The notes under the pieces: model-generated
Seen by the model: the letters and a program-made list of their open reading frames with translations, nothing else
Databases searched by the model: none
Told to the model about the DNA's origin: nothing
Assembly (NCBI GenBank): GCA_003599625.1
Contig: QZIU01000019.1
Coordinates: 1-44,622 of the forward strand
Direction of reading: 5' to 3'
Source of the DNA: Candidatus Parcubacteria bacterium
Lineage (GTDB): Bacteria > Patescibacteriota > Minisyncoccia > UBA9983
DNA: 44,622 bases
Shown here: one piece after another, positions 18,813-26,837 of the stretch
How positions within the stretch are numbered: the first letter of the stretch is position 1
Layout of the letters: every line of letters starts with the position of its first letter
Position numbers and translations under genes: made by a program

Positions 18813-19442
18813 ATGAACAACGGCGTTTTGGAAAAACTTCTCGGGTCCGGAGCAAGGGTGAAGATAATCAGGATGTTCCTGCTTAATCCCGAGAATATAT
18901 TCACGCACGAGCAAATCTCTCGTCGGTCAAAGGTCCCTGCGCCTTTGACCAGGCGGGAGATTTCCCTTTTGAAGTCGATAACATTCATAAAGCCCGTTGA
19001 ACATTTTGAAGAGGAAACGATCAAGCTCAAGAGTGGCGAGACTAAAATAAGAAGGAAGAAGGTTGAAGGTCTGGTTTTGAATAATTTATTTCCCTTTTTG
19101 CACGCTCTCAGGAATCTCTTCCTCAATGTGGCGCCCGTGGACAAGGAAAAAGTGATAAAGGAACTCTGTTCGGTGGGGAGGGTGAAGCTGCTCGTCTTTG
19201 CCGGAATTTTCACGCACGCGGATAATTCTCGCGTCGATCTTTTGCTTGTGGGCGATTCAGTGAAGGAAACAAAACTGGAAAAAGTCCTCAGGAATTTAGA
19301 AGCGGAGATGGGAAGAGAGCTCGTTTACGCCGTCTTCAACACGGAAGATTTTACATATAGAATGGGAATGTACGACCGGTTCTTGCGCGACATTCTCGAT
19401 TATCCTCACGAAAAAGTCGTAAATAAAATAAATTTGCTGTAA
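18813..19442 (+). CDS. Winged-helix regulator-like protein with a nucleotidyltransferase-like domain
   Basis: A 209-aa protein. The N-terminus (GSGARVKIIRMFLLNPENIFTHEQISRR) looks like a winged-helix DNA-binding domain. The C-terminal part (about 120-190: VGRVKLLVFAGIF, SRVDLLLVGD, LVYAVFNTEDF) resembles the degenerate nucleotidyltransferase folds often fused to such helices. The target is unknown. It follows rplL by 21 bp and is followed by tRNA-Val after 7 bp, so it may be transcribed with either. Confidence 0.6.
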   Translation: MNNGVLEKLLGSGARVKIIRMFLLNPENIFTHEQISRRSKVPAPLTRREISLLKSITFIKPVEHFEEETIKLKSGETKIRRKKVEGLVLNNLFPFLHALRNLFLNVAPVDKEKVIKELCSVGRVKLLVFAGIFTHADNSRVDLLLVGDSVKETKLEKVLRNLEAEMGRELVYAVFNTEDFTYRMGMYDRFLRDILDYPHEKVVNKINLL

Positions 19443-19449
19443 ACGGACT

Positions 19450-19524
19450 GCGCGATTAGCTCAGTGGTAGAGCGTTCCCTTCACACGGGAAAGGCCGTAG
19501 GTTCAATCCCTACATCGCGCACCA
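19450..19524 (+). tRNA. tRNA-Val (CAC)
   Basis: Acceptor GCGCGAT/ATCGCGC, D-arm TTAGCTCAGTGGTAGAGC, anticodon arm TTCCC-TTCACAC-GGGAA giving CAC, T-arm GTAGGTTCAATCCCTAC, and encoded ACCA at 19521-19524. Confidence 0.95.
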
Positions 19525-19598
19525 CGTTGGATATATTTTGTAGAAGCAGAAAAGAAAAATTTTCATAAGATTCTCCAAGAAGCGGCACTTGTCGCTTT

Positions 19599-19626
19599 TT
19601 GACTTTATGGTCTGGTTTGCTAAGAT
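19599..19626 (+). promoter_or_regulatory. Promoter for the gene at 19691
   Basis: TTGACT (19599-19604) and TAAGAT (19621-19626), with 16-bp spacing. Confidence 0.5.
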
Positions 19627-19690
19627 TTGGTGAAATCCAAGCACTGTGTTTGGATGAATTCAAACAGTACCTTGAAAGGAGGATAGAAGC

Positions 19691-20422
19691 ATGAAAAACC
19701 TGTGGCGAGAGGAGACCGGCGTGTACGATGTGATGGCTGGCTCGAGCATTGGCTCGATCATCGTCGAGGCCATCTCGCTTTCGGCGAAGAAGGAGCGCGC
19801 GGTCAAGTTCGAGTTTAATGGCGTGACTGTCACGGTGCGTGGAGATTCCAACTCCGAGCTCATCTACCGCGACTGGTCGCGAGCGCTCAGCGGCTACATC
19901 GACAAGAACGTTGGCCCCCACCCGAATCCCGTTCTCACGGACGAGGAGAAGGCGAGCGACGCTTGCATCAAGGCCGAGAACGAGCGCAAGCGGAAGAAGC
20001 GGCAGACGGAGTACGAGAAGAAGGCCCGCGCCTACCGGGAGAAGGTCGAGGCCAAGTTGGCCAACGCCCCCGCCATCGAGCTCGCCGACGAGGCCAGCTG
20101 GCAGAAGTTCAAGGATGCGAATATGGATGGTTACGGTGGCGCGGTGGTCACCTACTCGGAACGGTGGGCACGGCTCATGCAGGTCGAGATGGCCAATAGG
20201 AAAAACCTCGAAGATGTGGCGGACGCCACTTCGCACGAGGCAGATCTCGATGGTATCACCGGCTTCATGTACGGGTGCGCCGTCTCGACGCTGGCGCAGT
20301 GCTGGAAGCACGGCGAACGCCTTCGGCGTTGGCACAACATCAAGACCCAGATTGGAAACGAGGGCGAGAAGGCCAACGAGAGCGGTGGCGTGCTCAATCC
20401 GGCGCTTCTGTCCTTCCACTAA
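19691..20422 (+). CDS. Conserved-looking protein of unknown function with atypical codon use
   Basis: A 243-aa protein with no recognised family. An N-terminal globular segment (about 1-80) includes KFEFNGVTVTVRGDSNSELIYRDWSRAL. A highly charged helical stretch follows (about 88-130, ENERKRKKRQTEYEKKARAY), then a C-terminal part with one possible amphipathic or membrane-like helix (GFMYGCAVSTLAQC). AAGGAGG precedes the ATG. Codons strongly favour G or C at third positions (GAG, AAG, GCC, CTC), unlike the neighbours, which suggests recent transfer. It starts 166 bp after tRNA-Val and has its own promoter and terminator. Confidence 0.7.
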   Translation: MKNLWREETGVYDVMAGSSIGSIIVEAISLSAKKERAVKFEFNGVTVTVRGDSNSELIYRDWSRALSGYIDKNVGPHPNPVLTDEEKASDACIKAENERKRKKRQTEYEKKARAYREKVEAKLANAPAIELADEASWQKFKDANMDGYGGAVVTYSERWARLMQVEMANRKNLEDVADATSHEADLDGITGFMYGCAVSTLAQCWKHGERLRRWHNIKTQIGNEGEKANESGGVLNPALLSFH

Positions 20423-20447
20423 CGGCGAACGAAGTTTCGCTGACATC

Positions 20448-20489
20448 GGGCTCCCCACGAGCAATCGTGCGTGGAGTCCTTTCTTTTTT
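20448..20489 (+). terminator. Terminator after the gene at 19691
   Basis: GGCTCCCCACG pairs imperfectly with CGTGGAGTCC, and TTTCTTTTTT follows. Confidence 0.7.
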
Positions 20490-20658
20490 GATTTTTTCAT
20501 AATTTTTTCATAAACATTTGGTATTTGCTCCGAAAATTCATTTTTATTGCCGCCAAAGAAAAACTTGAAATTATCATTCGTGCGGCTCCGCCGCGTCCAA
20601 ACAATATCGTCCAACCTCTTTGCTCTCTTGTCTCTTTGGTGTAAAATATAATCAAGCT

Positions 20659-20813
20659 ATGGGGCAAGGGTAAACTTTCTAGATTAAGCTAATTTTTTCG
20701 GGAGCTTGAAGTTTCGTTAGGCTGATGGATCTTAATAAGAACCGATGGCTAACGATCTGGCGCCCACCTAGCCATGAGCTGGGAAAGTTTCCCCTCCCTG
20801 TAGCCATTAGTTC
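20659..20813 (+). ncRNA. ssrS: 6S RNA-like structured RNA
   Basis: A TATAAT box at 20647-20652 precedes a roughly 155-nt non-coding stretch that folds into a long rod. The 5' GGGTAAACTTTC (20668-20679) pairs with GGGAAAGTTTCCCC (20780-20793), and the terminal CTATGGGGCAAGGG region pairs with CCCTGTAGCC. An internal unpaired zone and a 3' GGCGCCCACCT motif are in the style of 6S RNAs, which bind sigma70 RNA polymerase. No open frame of note is present. The assignment is by architecture only; another structured RNA is possible. Confidence 0.55.
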
Positions 20814-20889
20814 GAATCAAGAATCAAGAATCATGAATCATGGAGTTCTTACCTTCCTGATTTAATTCTTAATTCTTAAATCATGATTC
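20813..20889 (+). repeat. GAATCA-type inverted repeat spacer
   Basis: The left arm repeats GAATCAA/GAATCAT four times. The right arm, TGATTTAATTCTTAATTCTTAAATCATGATTC, carries the complements. The arms can form one imperfect hairpin that runs into the ATG of the next gene at 20883. Confidence 0.55.
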
Positions 20890-21302
20890 TAATTTTGAAA
20901 GATCGTTTTCTAAAGCTTCTTTTCTTCCTCTTTTTTTTGTTCATTTCTTTCCATGTTTTTTCCTTATACGCTTCGCTGTACTGGAAGCTGCTCTGGCTGG
21001 ATGCTTTGATGCATCTTTTGGGAGGGACTTTAGTGGGAGCTTTTTTTATTTGGTGGGGTTACTTTTCCGGCAAGCTTGACCTGCCCAAGAATTCGACTTT
21101 GTTTTTAGTGGTTTTCACCTTGGGAGGAGTGGCTTTGGTGGGCGTTCTTTGGGAGTTTTACGAGTTCGTAATCGATAAGCTTGTCACAAAGGATAATCAT
21201 ATAAGTATTTTTCAACCGGGATTGGTAGACACTCTCCAAGATTTATTCCTGGATTTGGTCGGGGGATTATTGGTCGGTTTGAAGTTTTTGTTTAAAAAAT
21301 AA
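20883..21302 (+). CDS. Integral membrane protein, YjdF/DUF2238-like
   Basis: A 139-aa protein with four hydrophobic helices. Charged residues are conserved inside membrane segments: WLDALMHLLGG (about 39-49), VGVLWEFYEFVID (about 83-95), and DTLQDLFLDLVGG (about 117-129). The D-MH-GG and D-QD-D-GG motifs resemble the DUF2238/YjdF group, whose function is unknown; intramembrane metal or lipid chemistry would fit such residues. It is 4 bp upstream of a beta-CASP nuclease gene. Confidence 0.65.
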   Translation: MILILKDRFLKLLFFLFFLFISFHVFSLYASLYWKLLWLDALMHLLGGTLVGAFFIWWGYFSGKLDLPKNSTLFLVVFTLGGVALVGVLWEFYEFVIDKLVTKDNHISIFQPGLVDTLQDLFLDLVGGLLVGLKFLFKK

Positions 21303-21306
21303 AAAT

Positions 21307-22764
21307 ATGACGGAAGAAAACAATAAAATAAAAATTCACTTTTATGGCGGCGTCGAGGAGGTGACAGGTTCCAATTATTTGGTGGAAGTTCCAGGCGAAA
21401 GAGGATCTTTTAAATTACTGGTTGATTGCGGCCTCTTTCAGGGCACGAAAGTTTCCGAAGAAAAAAACAACGAAGACTTTCCTTATGAACCCGCCTCGAT
21501 CGACGCGCTTCTGGTAACGCACGCTCACCTCGATCATATCGGCCGCATTCCAAAATTGATAAGGGAAGGCTTCAATGGGAAAATTTATTCAACTCCGCCG
21601 ACAAAAGATTTTGCCAAACTGATGCTCATAGACAGTATCGGCGTTTTAAGCAAAGAGGCCAAAAGAAACGGCAAGGCCGGGCCGATTTATGACGAGAGCG
21701 ACGTGGAAAAGGCCATGACTCTTTGGGAGACAAGGAATTATCGGCAGCCTTTTGCGTTGGGCGACATCGAGATCGTTTTTAGGGATGCCGGGCATATCCT
21801 TGGTTCGGCGATGATCGAGATGAAGCTCATGTCTTCCCAATCCTCCGGGTTTGAAGCTGACCAGTTTGCCTCGCTGACAGCGGGGGCAGGTTCGAAAGGC
21901 CATAAAAAAATTCTTTTTTCCGGCGATCTCGGCAACTCTCCTGAGCCGCTTCTGAATCCCACGGAAGAGATCTCCGACGCGGATCTTATGGTGATCGAAA
22001 GCACCTATGGAGAAAGGCTCCACGAAGATGTTTCCGAGGCGGACAATAAATTGGAAAGAATGATCGAAGATGTGGCGCGGACAAAGGGAGTTCTTATGAT
22101 CCCGGCTTTCTCTCTGGAGAGAACGCAAAGGATCCTTTATCAGATCAATAACCTGGTTGAAAACGGCAGGATTCCCAGACTCCCCATCTATCTGGACAGT
22201 CCGCTTTCCATTAAAGCCACGGCGGTCTATAAAAATTATTTGAATCTCTATAACGATGAAGCAAGAAATTCCGTTTTAGCCGGGGATGATCTGTTTAACT
22301 TCCCCGGGCTCGTTCAAACACTGCAAACGGAAGATTCCAAAAAAATTTCCGATTCGGTCTCGCCCAAAGTGATCATAGCGGGAGCGGGAATGTGTAACGG
22401 GGGCAGAATTTTGCATCATTTGAAGCATTATCTGCCCAAGGAAAACAGCGTTCTTCTATTGGTAAGCTACCAAGCGGCTGGCTCTTTGGGAAGGCAGTTG
22501 CAAGACGGGGCCAAGCTAGTCACCATCATGGGAGAAAAGGTCGCGGTCGGAGCCAAGGTGGAAAAGATATGGGGTTATTCTTCACATGCCGACCTGAACG
22601 GTCTTTTGCAATTCGCCAGCAAGTCTGCCGATACGCTGAAGAAAGTTTTCGTCACTCATGGGGAGCTGAAGTCAAGTTCGTTCTTTTCTCAGCGATTGAG
22701 GGATTATATGGGCATAAATGCCGTGATTCCGAAAATTGGAGAAAGTTTTGAGATTCCTTTATAA
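21307..22764 (+). CDS. Metallo-beta-lactamase/beta-CASP RNA nuclease (CPSF/Ysh1-like)
   Basis: A 485-aa zinc enzyme. Motif THAHLDHIGR (residues 71-80) supplies His72, His74, Asp76 and His77; GHILGSAMIE, LFSGDLGN and VIESTYG follow. The beta-CASP domain has IPAFSLERTQRIL, and the C-terminus has the RNA-specificity region (MCNGGRILHHLKHYL, GYSSHADLNGLL, VFVTHGE). The family processes or degrades RNA. It is probably co-transcribed with the membrane protein just upstream. Confidence 0.88.
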   Translation: MTEENNKIKIHFYGGVEEVTGSNYLVEVPGERGSFKLLVDCGLFQGTKVSEEKNNEDFPYEPASIDALLVTHAHLDHIGRIPKLIREGFNGKIYSTPPTKDFAKLMLIDSIGVLSKEAKRNGKAGPIYDESDVEKAMTLWETRNYRQPFALGDIEIVFRDAGHILGSAMIEMKLMSSQSSGFEADQFASLTAGAGSKGHKKILFSGDLGNSPEPLLNPTEEISDADLMVIESTYGERLHEDVSEADNKLERMIEDVARTKGVLMIPAFSLERTQRILYQINNLVENGRIPRLPIYLDSPLSIKATAVYKNYLNLYNDEARNSVLAGDDLFNFPGLVQTLQTEDSKKISDSVSPKVIIAGAGMCNGGRILHHLKHYLPKENSVLLLVSYQAAGSLGRQLQDGAKLVTIMGEKVAVGAKVEKIWGYSSHADLNGLLQFASKSADTLKKVFVTHGELKSSSFFSQRLRDYMGINAVIPKIGESFEIPL

Positions 22765-22816
22765 TTAGGTAACGAGTAACGGAAATATTTTTATTTTTTA
22801 ATTTAATTTATCTTTT

Positions 22817-23410
22817 ATGAACGCCATTCGTCATCCTCACTTAAAGATTAAGATCTGCGTTTCCGGAGCGGCTGAGACCGGCCACTGCGGGATTGACGCT
22901 CTGGAGAAGGGGAAGGAATTAGGAAAAGAGATCGCGCGCCAAGGGGCTATCCTTGTCACGGGGGCCACTACGGGATTTCCGCTTTGGGCGGCAATGGGCA
23001 TCAAAGAAGAAGGAGGGATTTCTCTCGGTATCTCTCCCGCGCAAACGGAAAAAGAACATGTTGAGGCGTACAAGTTGCCCTTGGAATACATGGATCTGAT
23101 AATGTACACCGGTTCGGGATATTCCGGCAGGAATTTGCAATTGACCAGAACTTCCGACGCGGTCCTGGTCGGGTGCGGCAGGATCGGAACATTGAACGAA
23201 TTCACCATAGCCTTTGAAGACAACAAACCGATAGGCATTCTGGAAGGGGACTGGCCGACTGACGAACTGATCAAAAAGATTCTTGCCGAATCGTTCAGGG
23301 AAAACAATCGAATAGTTTTTGACAAAGATCCGAAAAAATTGGTGGAAAAGGTCATTGAACTGGTCAAGAAAGACAAAGTGGAAGCGATCAAATGCCCTGG
23401 TTGTATATAA
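22817..23410 (+). CDS. LOG/SLOG-family nucleotide-binding protein (TIGR00725-like)
   Basis: A 197-aa Rossmann-like protein. Characteristic elements are KICVSGAAETGHC at the start, ILVTGATTGFP, and GSGYSGRNLQLTRTSDAVL followed by GCGRIGTLNEFTIAFE, the counterpart of the PGGxGTxxE motif of LOG and DprA-type proteins. It probably binds or cleaves nucleotides; the substrate is unknown. Its last 19 bp overlap the start of a permease gene. Confidence 0.75.
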   Translation: MNAIRHPHLKIKICVSGAAETGHCGIDALEKGKELGKEIARQGAILVTGATTGFPLWAAMGIKEEGGISLGISPAQTEKEHVEAYKLPLEYMDLIMYTGSGYSGRNLQLTRTSDAVLVGCGRIGTLNEFTIAFEDNKPIGILEGDWPTDELIKKILAESFRENNRIVFDKDPKKLVEKVIELVKKDKVEAIKCPGCI

Positions 23411-24573
23411 AAGGAATCGGAATGATCGCCGGGCTTATAATAGGAGCCGGAGTTTTCGCGTTGCCTTATTCCTTTGCTAAGGCGGGACTTTTCTGGGGGG
23501 TATCGCATCTGTTTATCGCGTTCTTTATAGTTTTTTTCCTGCATCAATGGTATGGGGAAGTATCTTATTATACCAAAGGGACTCATCGCTTTGTCGGCTA
23601 TGTCGATATCTATCTGGGCAAAAAAGCCAAATTTTTCGCGCTGCTTACGACTCTTGGCGCTTATTACGGTTCTTTGCTTGTCTATGGAATAATGGGTGGC
23701 GTGTTTTTGTCCAACTTTACCGCCTTATTCAACGGGCATACTATTGAAGTCCTGACTCTCGGCTTCTTTGCTCTCGGCGGCGCTTTGTCTCTCTTCGGCC
23801 TATCCAAAGTCGCTGAAATAAATTTTTTTCTGACCATCCCCATAGTCGGTTTCATAATATATCTATTCTTTTTTTCAGTGCCTTTCATGAAAGCGGATAA
23901 TTTCCTTTCCCCGGGATTTTCTTTGTTGAATAAGAATTGGCTTTTACCCTACGGCATCTGGCTTTTTTCTCTGACCGGATTTTCGGCCATACCGCCGACA
24001 AGGGATCTTTTTATAAGATCGTCGCTCGTCAAATTCAAGAAAGCTATAAACATAAGTCTCTTGCTTGCGACAATCACATATATAATCTTTATTGTTTCAG
24101 TTTTGGGGGTTTCCGGAACGGCCAGCACCGAAGACGCCTTTTCCGGCCTGGGCGCGATCGTGGGGGTAAAAGTCATGGCCATCGGTTCGGTAATCGGCTT
24201 CCTTGCCGTTTTTACCTCTTTCATCGCTCTGGCAATGGATATGAAAAGCATGTTCAGGTATGACTACAAGATCCCAGGGTTTTTTGCCTGGCTCTTAGTT
24301 GTCATTCCCCCCGTCTTTCTTTATCTCAATGATGTTGACGGTCTGGCTTCGACCCTTTCCATAATCGGCTCTTTGGGCATGGGCGCTCTTGGCATATTCG
24401 TAGTCCTTATGCGGCGCAAGATCGTAAAAGTCTTGAAAGATGGAGATAAAGAAGATATCGTGGCCGAGATAGATTCGAGCAAGATCAAGATCATCCGCAA
24501 ATTGGAGATAATCATTCTCTCCGGTATTATCATCGGGGTTATCTATGACCTTTGGGGGATAATAAGTTCGTAA
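23392..24573 (+). CDS. Amino acid permease, aromatic/neutral amino acid transporter type
   Basis: A 393-aa protein with about 11 transmembrane segments. The first contains GMIAGLIIGAGVFALPYSFAKAG, with helix-breaking glycines, as in AAAP/HAAAP amino acid permeases; GFSAIPPTRD follows in a later helix. It probably imports amino acids by proton or sodium coupling; the substrate cannot be read. The ATG at 23392 overlaps the preceding gene, and an internal ATG at 23422 is an alternative start. The upstream gene and overlap suggest translational coupling. Confidence 0.78.
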   Translation: MPWLYIKGIGMIAGLIIGAGVFALPYSFAKAGLFWGVSHLFIAFFIVFFLHQWYGEVSYYTKGTHRFVGYVDIYLGKKAKFFALLTTLGAYYGSLLVYGIMGGVFLSNFTALFNGHTIEVLTLGFFALGGALSLFGLSKVAEINFFLTIPIVGFIIYLFFFSVPFMKADNFLSPGFSLLNKNWLLPYGIWLFSLTGFSAIPPTRDLFIRSSLVKFKKAINISLLLATITYIIFIVSVLGVSGTASTEDAFSGLGAIVGVKVMAIGSVIGFLAVFTSFIALAMDMKSMFRYDYKIPGFFAWLLVVIPPVFLYLNDVDGLASTLSIIGSLGMGALGIFVVLMRRKIVKVLKDGDKEDIVAEIDSSKIKIIRKLEIIILSGIIIGVIYDLWGIISS

Positions 24574-24628
24574 GGTGCAAAGTTCACGTTACCGAAAAGG
24601 GTTTGCGGGCCCATAAAAGTTATTCACA

Positions 24629-24650
24629 GGAGGGCTTTGCCCTCTTTTTT
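24629..24650 (+). terminator. Intrinsic terminator after the permease
   Basis: GAGGGC-TTT-GCCCTC followed by TTTTTT. Confidence 0.85.
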
Positions 24651-24660
24651 AAATCTGTTG

Positions 24661-24755
24661 TATAATGGAGACAGCTTTAAAAGCGGAGCGGCAAGGTGGT
24701 CGAAAGTCTTGCCGTCTCTAAGATTTTTACAAGATAATTTTTTGTCAGGCGTGAT
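24661..24755 (+). promoter_or_regulatory. TATAAT box and structured leader of the MscS-like gene
   Basis: TATAAT at 24661-24666 has no good -35 partner. The leader holds a hairpin, GCGGCAAG with CTTGCCGT (about 24690-24716), about 40 bp before the start codon. It may be a regulatory element. Confidence 0.4.
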
Positions 24756-25478
24756 ATGTTGCCGCGTCTGATGATCGATTTAAAAAATATGCCAGCGCAA
24801 GTCTGGGGCGATGTTTTAGTTCAGTCCTTCGAAGATCTTTGGAACGGAATAATAATCTTTGCCCCCAAATTGATAGTAGCCATAATAATTTTCATTATAG
24901 GTCTCCTTGTGGCTTCCATAATAGGGAAGTTTGTCGCCAAGGTGATAAATTCATTGAAGGTCGACAAGGCTTTCCAGGCCGTAGGAGTCGAGGAGTTGTT
25001 GCACAAAGGAGGATTCTCCCTTGATTCTGGAGCCTTTATTGGAGGTCTTGTAAGGTGGTTCTTGATTATAGTTTTCCTTGTCGCTTCAATCGACATCCTT
25101 GGACTTAGCGATGTCAATGATTTCTTGAAGAATGTCGTTTTGAACTATCTGCCTAATGTCATCATTGCCGCTTTGATTTTGGTTGTCGCCGCTTTCATAG
25201 CGCATGCCATGCAGAAGATAGTCGTAGGATCCGCCAAAGCGGCGGGAGCTCCTTCGACTCAGTTCTTGGGCGGATTGACCAAGTGGTCTATCTGGGCGTT
25301 CGCCATTCTGGCCGCCTTGTTCCAACTTGGCATTGCCGGAGCTTTCGCTCAGACCCTTTTCACGGGTTTTATAGCCATGGTGGCTATTGCCGGCGGTTTG
25401 GCTTTCGGCTTGGGCGGACGCGACGCAGCCGCCAAATATATTGAGAAGTTACGCAAAGATATCGGGGAAAATCATTAA
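24756..25478 (+). CDS. Mechanosensitive channel-related membrane protein (MscS/TM-helix family)
   Basis: A 240-aa protein with four to five hydrophobic helices: IIFAPKLIVAIIIFIIGLLVAS (about 33-54), a repeat-like second unit (VVLNYLPNVIIAALILVVAAFIA), and a last Gly/Ala-rich helix (GFIAMVAIAGGLAFGLGGRDAA) typical of the MscS pore-lining helix. It lacks the large cytosolic beta domain, so it may be a short relative rather than a full channel. An alternative start is the ATG at 24771. Confidence 0.72.
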   Translation: MLPRLMIDLKNMPAQVWGDVLVQSFEDLWNGIIIFAPKLIVAIIIFIIGLLVASIIGKFVAKVINSLKVDKAFQAVGVEELLHKGGFSLDSGAFIGGLVRWFLIIVFLVASIDILGLSDVNDFLKNVVLNYLPNVIIAALILVVAAFIAHAMQKIVVGSAKAAGAPSTQFLGGLTKWSIWAFAILAALFQLGIAGAFAQTLFTGFIAMVAIAGGLAFGLGGRDAAAKYIEKLRKDIGENH

Positions 25479-25496
25479 AAAAGCGAGGATTTTTTT

Positions 25497-25540
25497 AAAA
25501 AACGCCCAGCTTAGGCAACGAGCTGGCGTTTTTTATTTTT
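25497..25540 (+). terminator. Terminator between the channel gene and the rRNA unit
   Basis: AAAAAACGCC(C)AGCT pairs with AGCTGGCGTTTTTT, followed by ATTTTT. Confidence 0.85.
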
Positions 25541-25578
25541 GGTTGGATTTCCATCACCGGCCAGTCTCGCGAAGATAC

Positions 25579-25606
25579 TTGACTCGAATGGCGAAATGAA
25601 TATAAT
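25579..25606 (+). promoter_or_regulatory. Promoter of the 23S-5S rRNA unit
   Basis: TTGACT (25579-25584) and TATAAT (25601-25606), with 16-bp spacing. It lies about 290 bp before the mature 23S 5' end and directly after the preceding gene's terminator, so the rRNA unit starts here. Confidence 0.75.
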
Positions 25607-25612
25607 AGAATC

Positions 25613-25896
25613 CTGATGAGTAGGATAATAATAAAGCATTCAAAAAAGGGGTGGAAATGAGACTTGCCTGATTTGAGTTGTACGAGTCCCGCCCCAGCGG
25701 GATGTTTTATTTTCAGGGAGAATGCAGCTTGAAAAGTGAATAAGAGAAAGAATCAATAATCCTTCCGAATAAAAGGAAGGATTGCAGGTAAAAACGAATT
25801 CCGAAGTAAAGGTTACTTAATGTCGGAATTCAAAAAATGCGAAATGGCGCAGGGGCAGGGGTCTGCCGGTTGCGGCCAGATTGCAAAAAGTTTATA
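25613..25896 (+). other. Leader of the 23S rRNA transcript
   Basis: A non-coding leader with three visible hairpins: TCCCGCC-CCA-GCGGGA type (25687-25702), AATCCTTCC with GGAAGGATT (about 25759-25785), and GAATTCCGA with TCGGAATTC (about 25797-25831). No tRNA and no 16S sequence is present. The end pairs with the 3' flank of 23S (AAAATTCCTAA with TTAGGAATTTT) as a processing stem. Confidence 0.6.
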
Positions 25897-26211
25897 AAAT
25901 TCCTAATAGGAATTAAGGGCGTATGGTGGATGCCTTGACTCAAAGAGGCGATGAAGGACGCGGCATGGCTGCGATAAGCTTCGGGGAGACGCCGAGCAGT
26001 CTTTGATCCGAAGATTTCCGAATGGGGACAAACCCGTTCCGCTAAAAGCGGAATATCTCCCGACTAACGTCGGGAGAAGCGAACCCTGGGAAGTGAAACA
26101 TCTCAGTACCAGGTGGAAAAGAGAACAACGCCGATGTTACAGTCGGCGTCCCGACCTTGCGTCGGGATGTTATTCCCTTAGTAGCGGCGAGCGAAAAGGG
26201 AAAAGCCCAAA

Positions 26212-26386
26212 CCTAGCGCATCTCACTAAGGTGAGATGCTAAGAATTAAAAATTAAAAAATCAAAATGTAAAATTATTGTATTCGCTTTGCTCATGATTT
26301 AAATTGTCGCGAAGCGACACATAAATTTTTCATTTTTCATTTTTATTTTTGATTTTAAGCGCCGAGCTTTAGTGAGGTGCGTTGGG
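26212..26386 (+). repeat. 23S insertion repeat, copy 1 (domain I)
   Basis: A 175-nt palindromic segment. Its outer arms CTAGCGCATCTCACTAAG and CTTTAGTGAGGTGCGTTGG pair with each other. Inner AT-rich arms are made of AATTAAAAATC-type and CATTTTT-type words, and the apex is GTCGCGAAGCGAC. It lies after the AAAAGCCC segment of domain I, a variable-helix position in other bacteria. It is nearly identical to 28143-28324. Confidence 0.9.
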
Positions 26387-26590
26387 GGTTGTAAGAGACA
26401 GCGATGGTTTACCAAGAAAGTAAAATGATTTTGTTAGCTGAACCGGCTGGAAAGCCGGACCAAAGAGGGTAATGGTCCCGTAAGCGAAAACAAAATCATG
26501 CTTTCAGCTGTCATCTTGAGTAATTCGGGACACGAATGGCCCGGGTGAATCATCCGGAACTAACCGGAAAGGCTAAATACTCTTTGAGAT

Positions 26591-26627
<37 letters not shown>

Positions 26628-26710
26628 CAGCCCGGTGAGGGCGATGAAATAGAACCTGAAACCATATGTCTACAAGGAATCGGAGCGTTCGTTTCGCTTT
26701 GCGAATCGAA

Positions 26711-26837
26711 CTTAATCTCAAAACTCAAATGTCAAATCTCAAAACTATGGAATCCGCCACGGCGGATGATTTATAAAAATCACGAGCGAGGCGAGTACTA
26801 AAGTTTTGACTTTTGCGTTTTGAATTTTGAGTTTAAG
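26711..26837 (+). repeat. 23S insertion in the helix 25 region
   Basis: The left arm repeats CTCAAAACT/CTCAAATGT words. The core is ATCCGCC-AC-GGCGGAT (26752-26767). The right arm, AAAGTTTTGACTTTTGCG and TTTTGAATTTTGAGTTTAAG, is complementary. It is placed between ACAAGGAATCGGAGC and GGTGTGCCTATTGAAG, which in E. coli flank helix 25. Confidence 0.8.

Noticed and set aside
19481-20614. A 377-codon minus-strand frame opposite the gene at 19691, and a second plus frame at 19839-20513
   Set aside because: High third-position GC in the real gene keeps antisense frames open; the antisense frame also runs through tRNA-Val, and only the 19691 frame has a ribosome binding site.
20659-20813. tmRNA or SRP RNA instead of 6S at this locus
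   Set aside because: There is no tRNA-like end or tag frame, and no GGAAGCA SRP apical loop.
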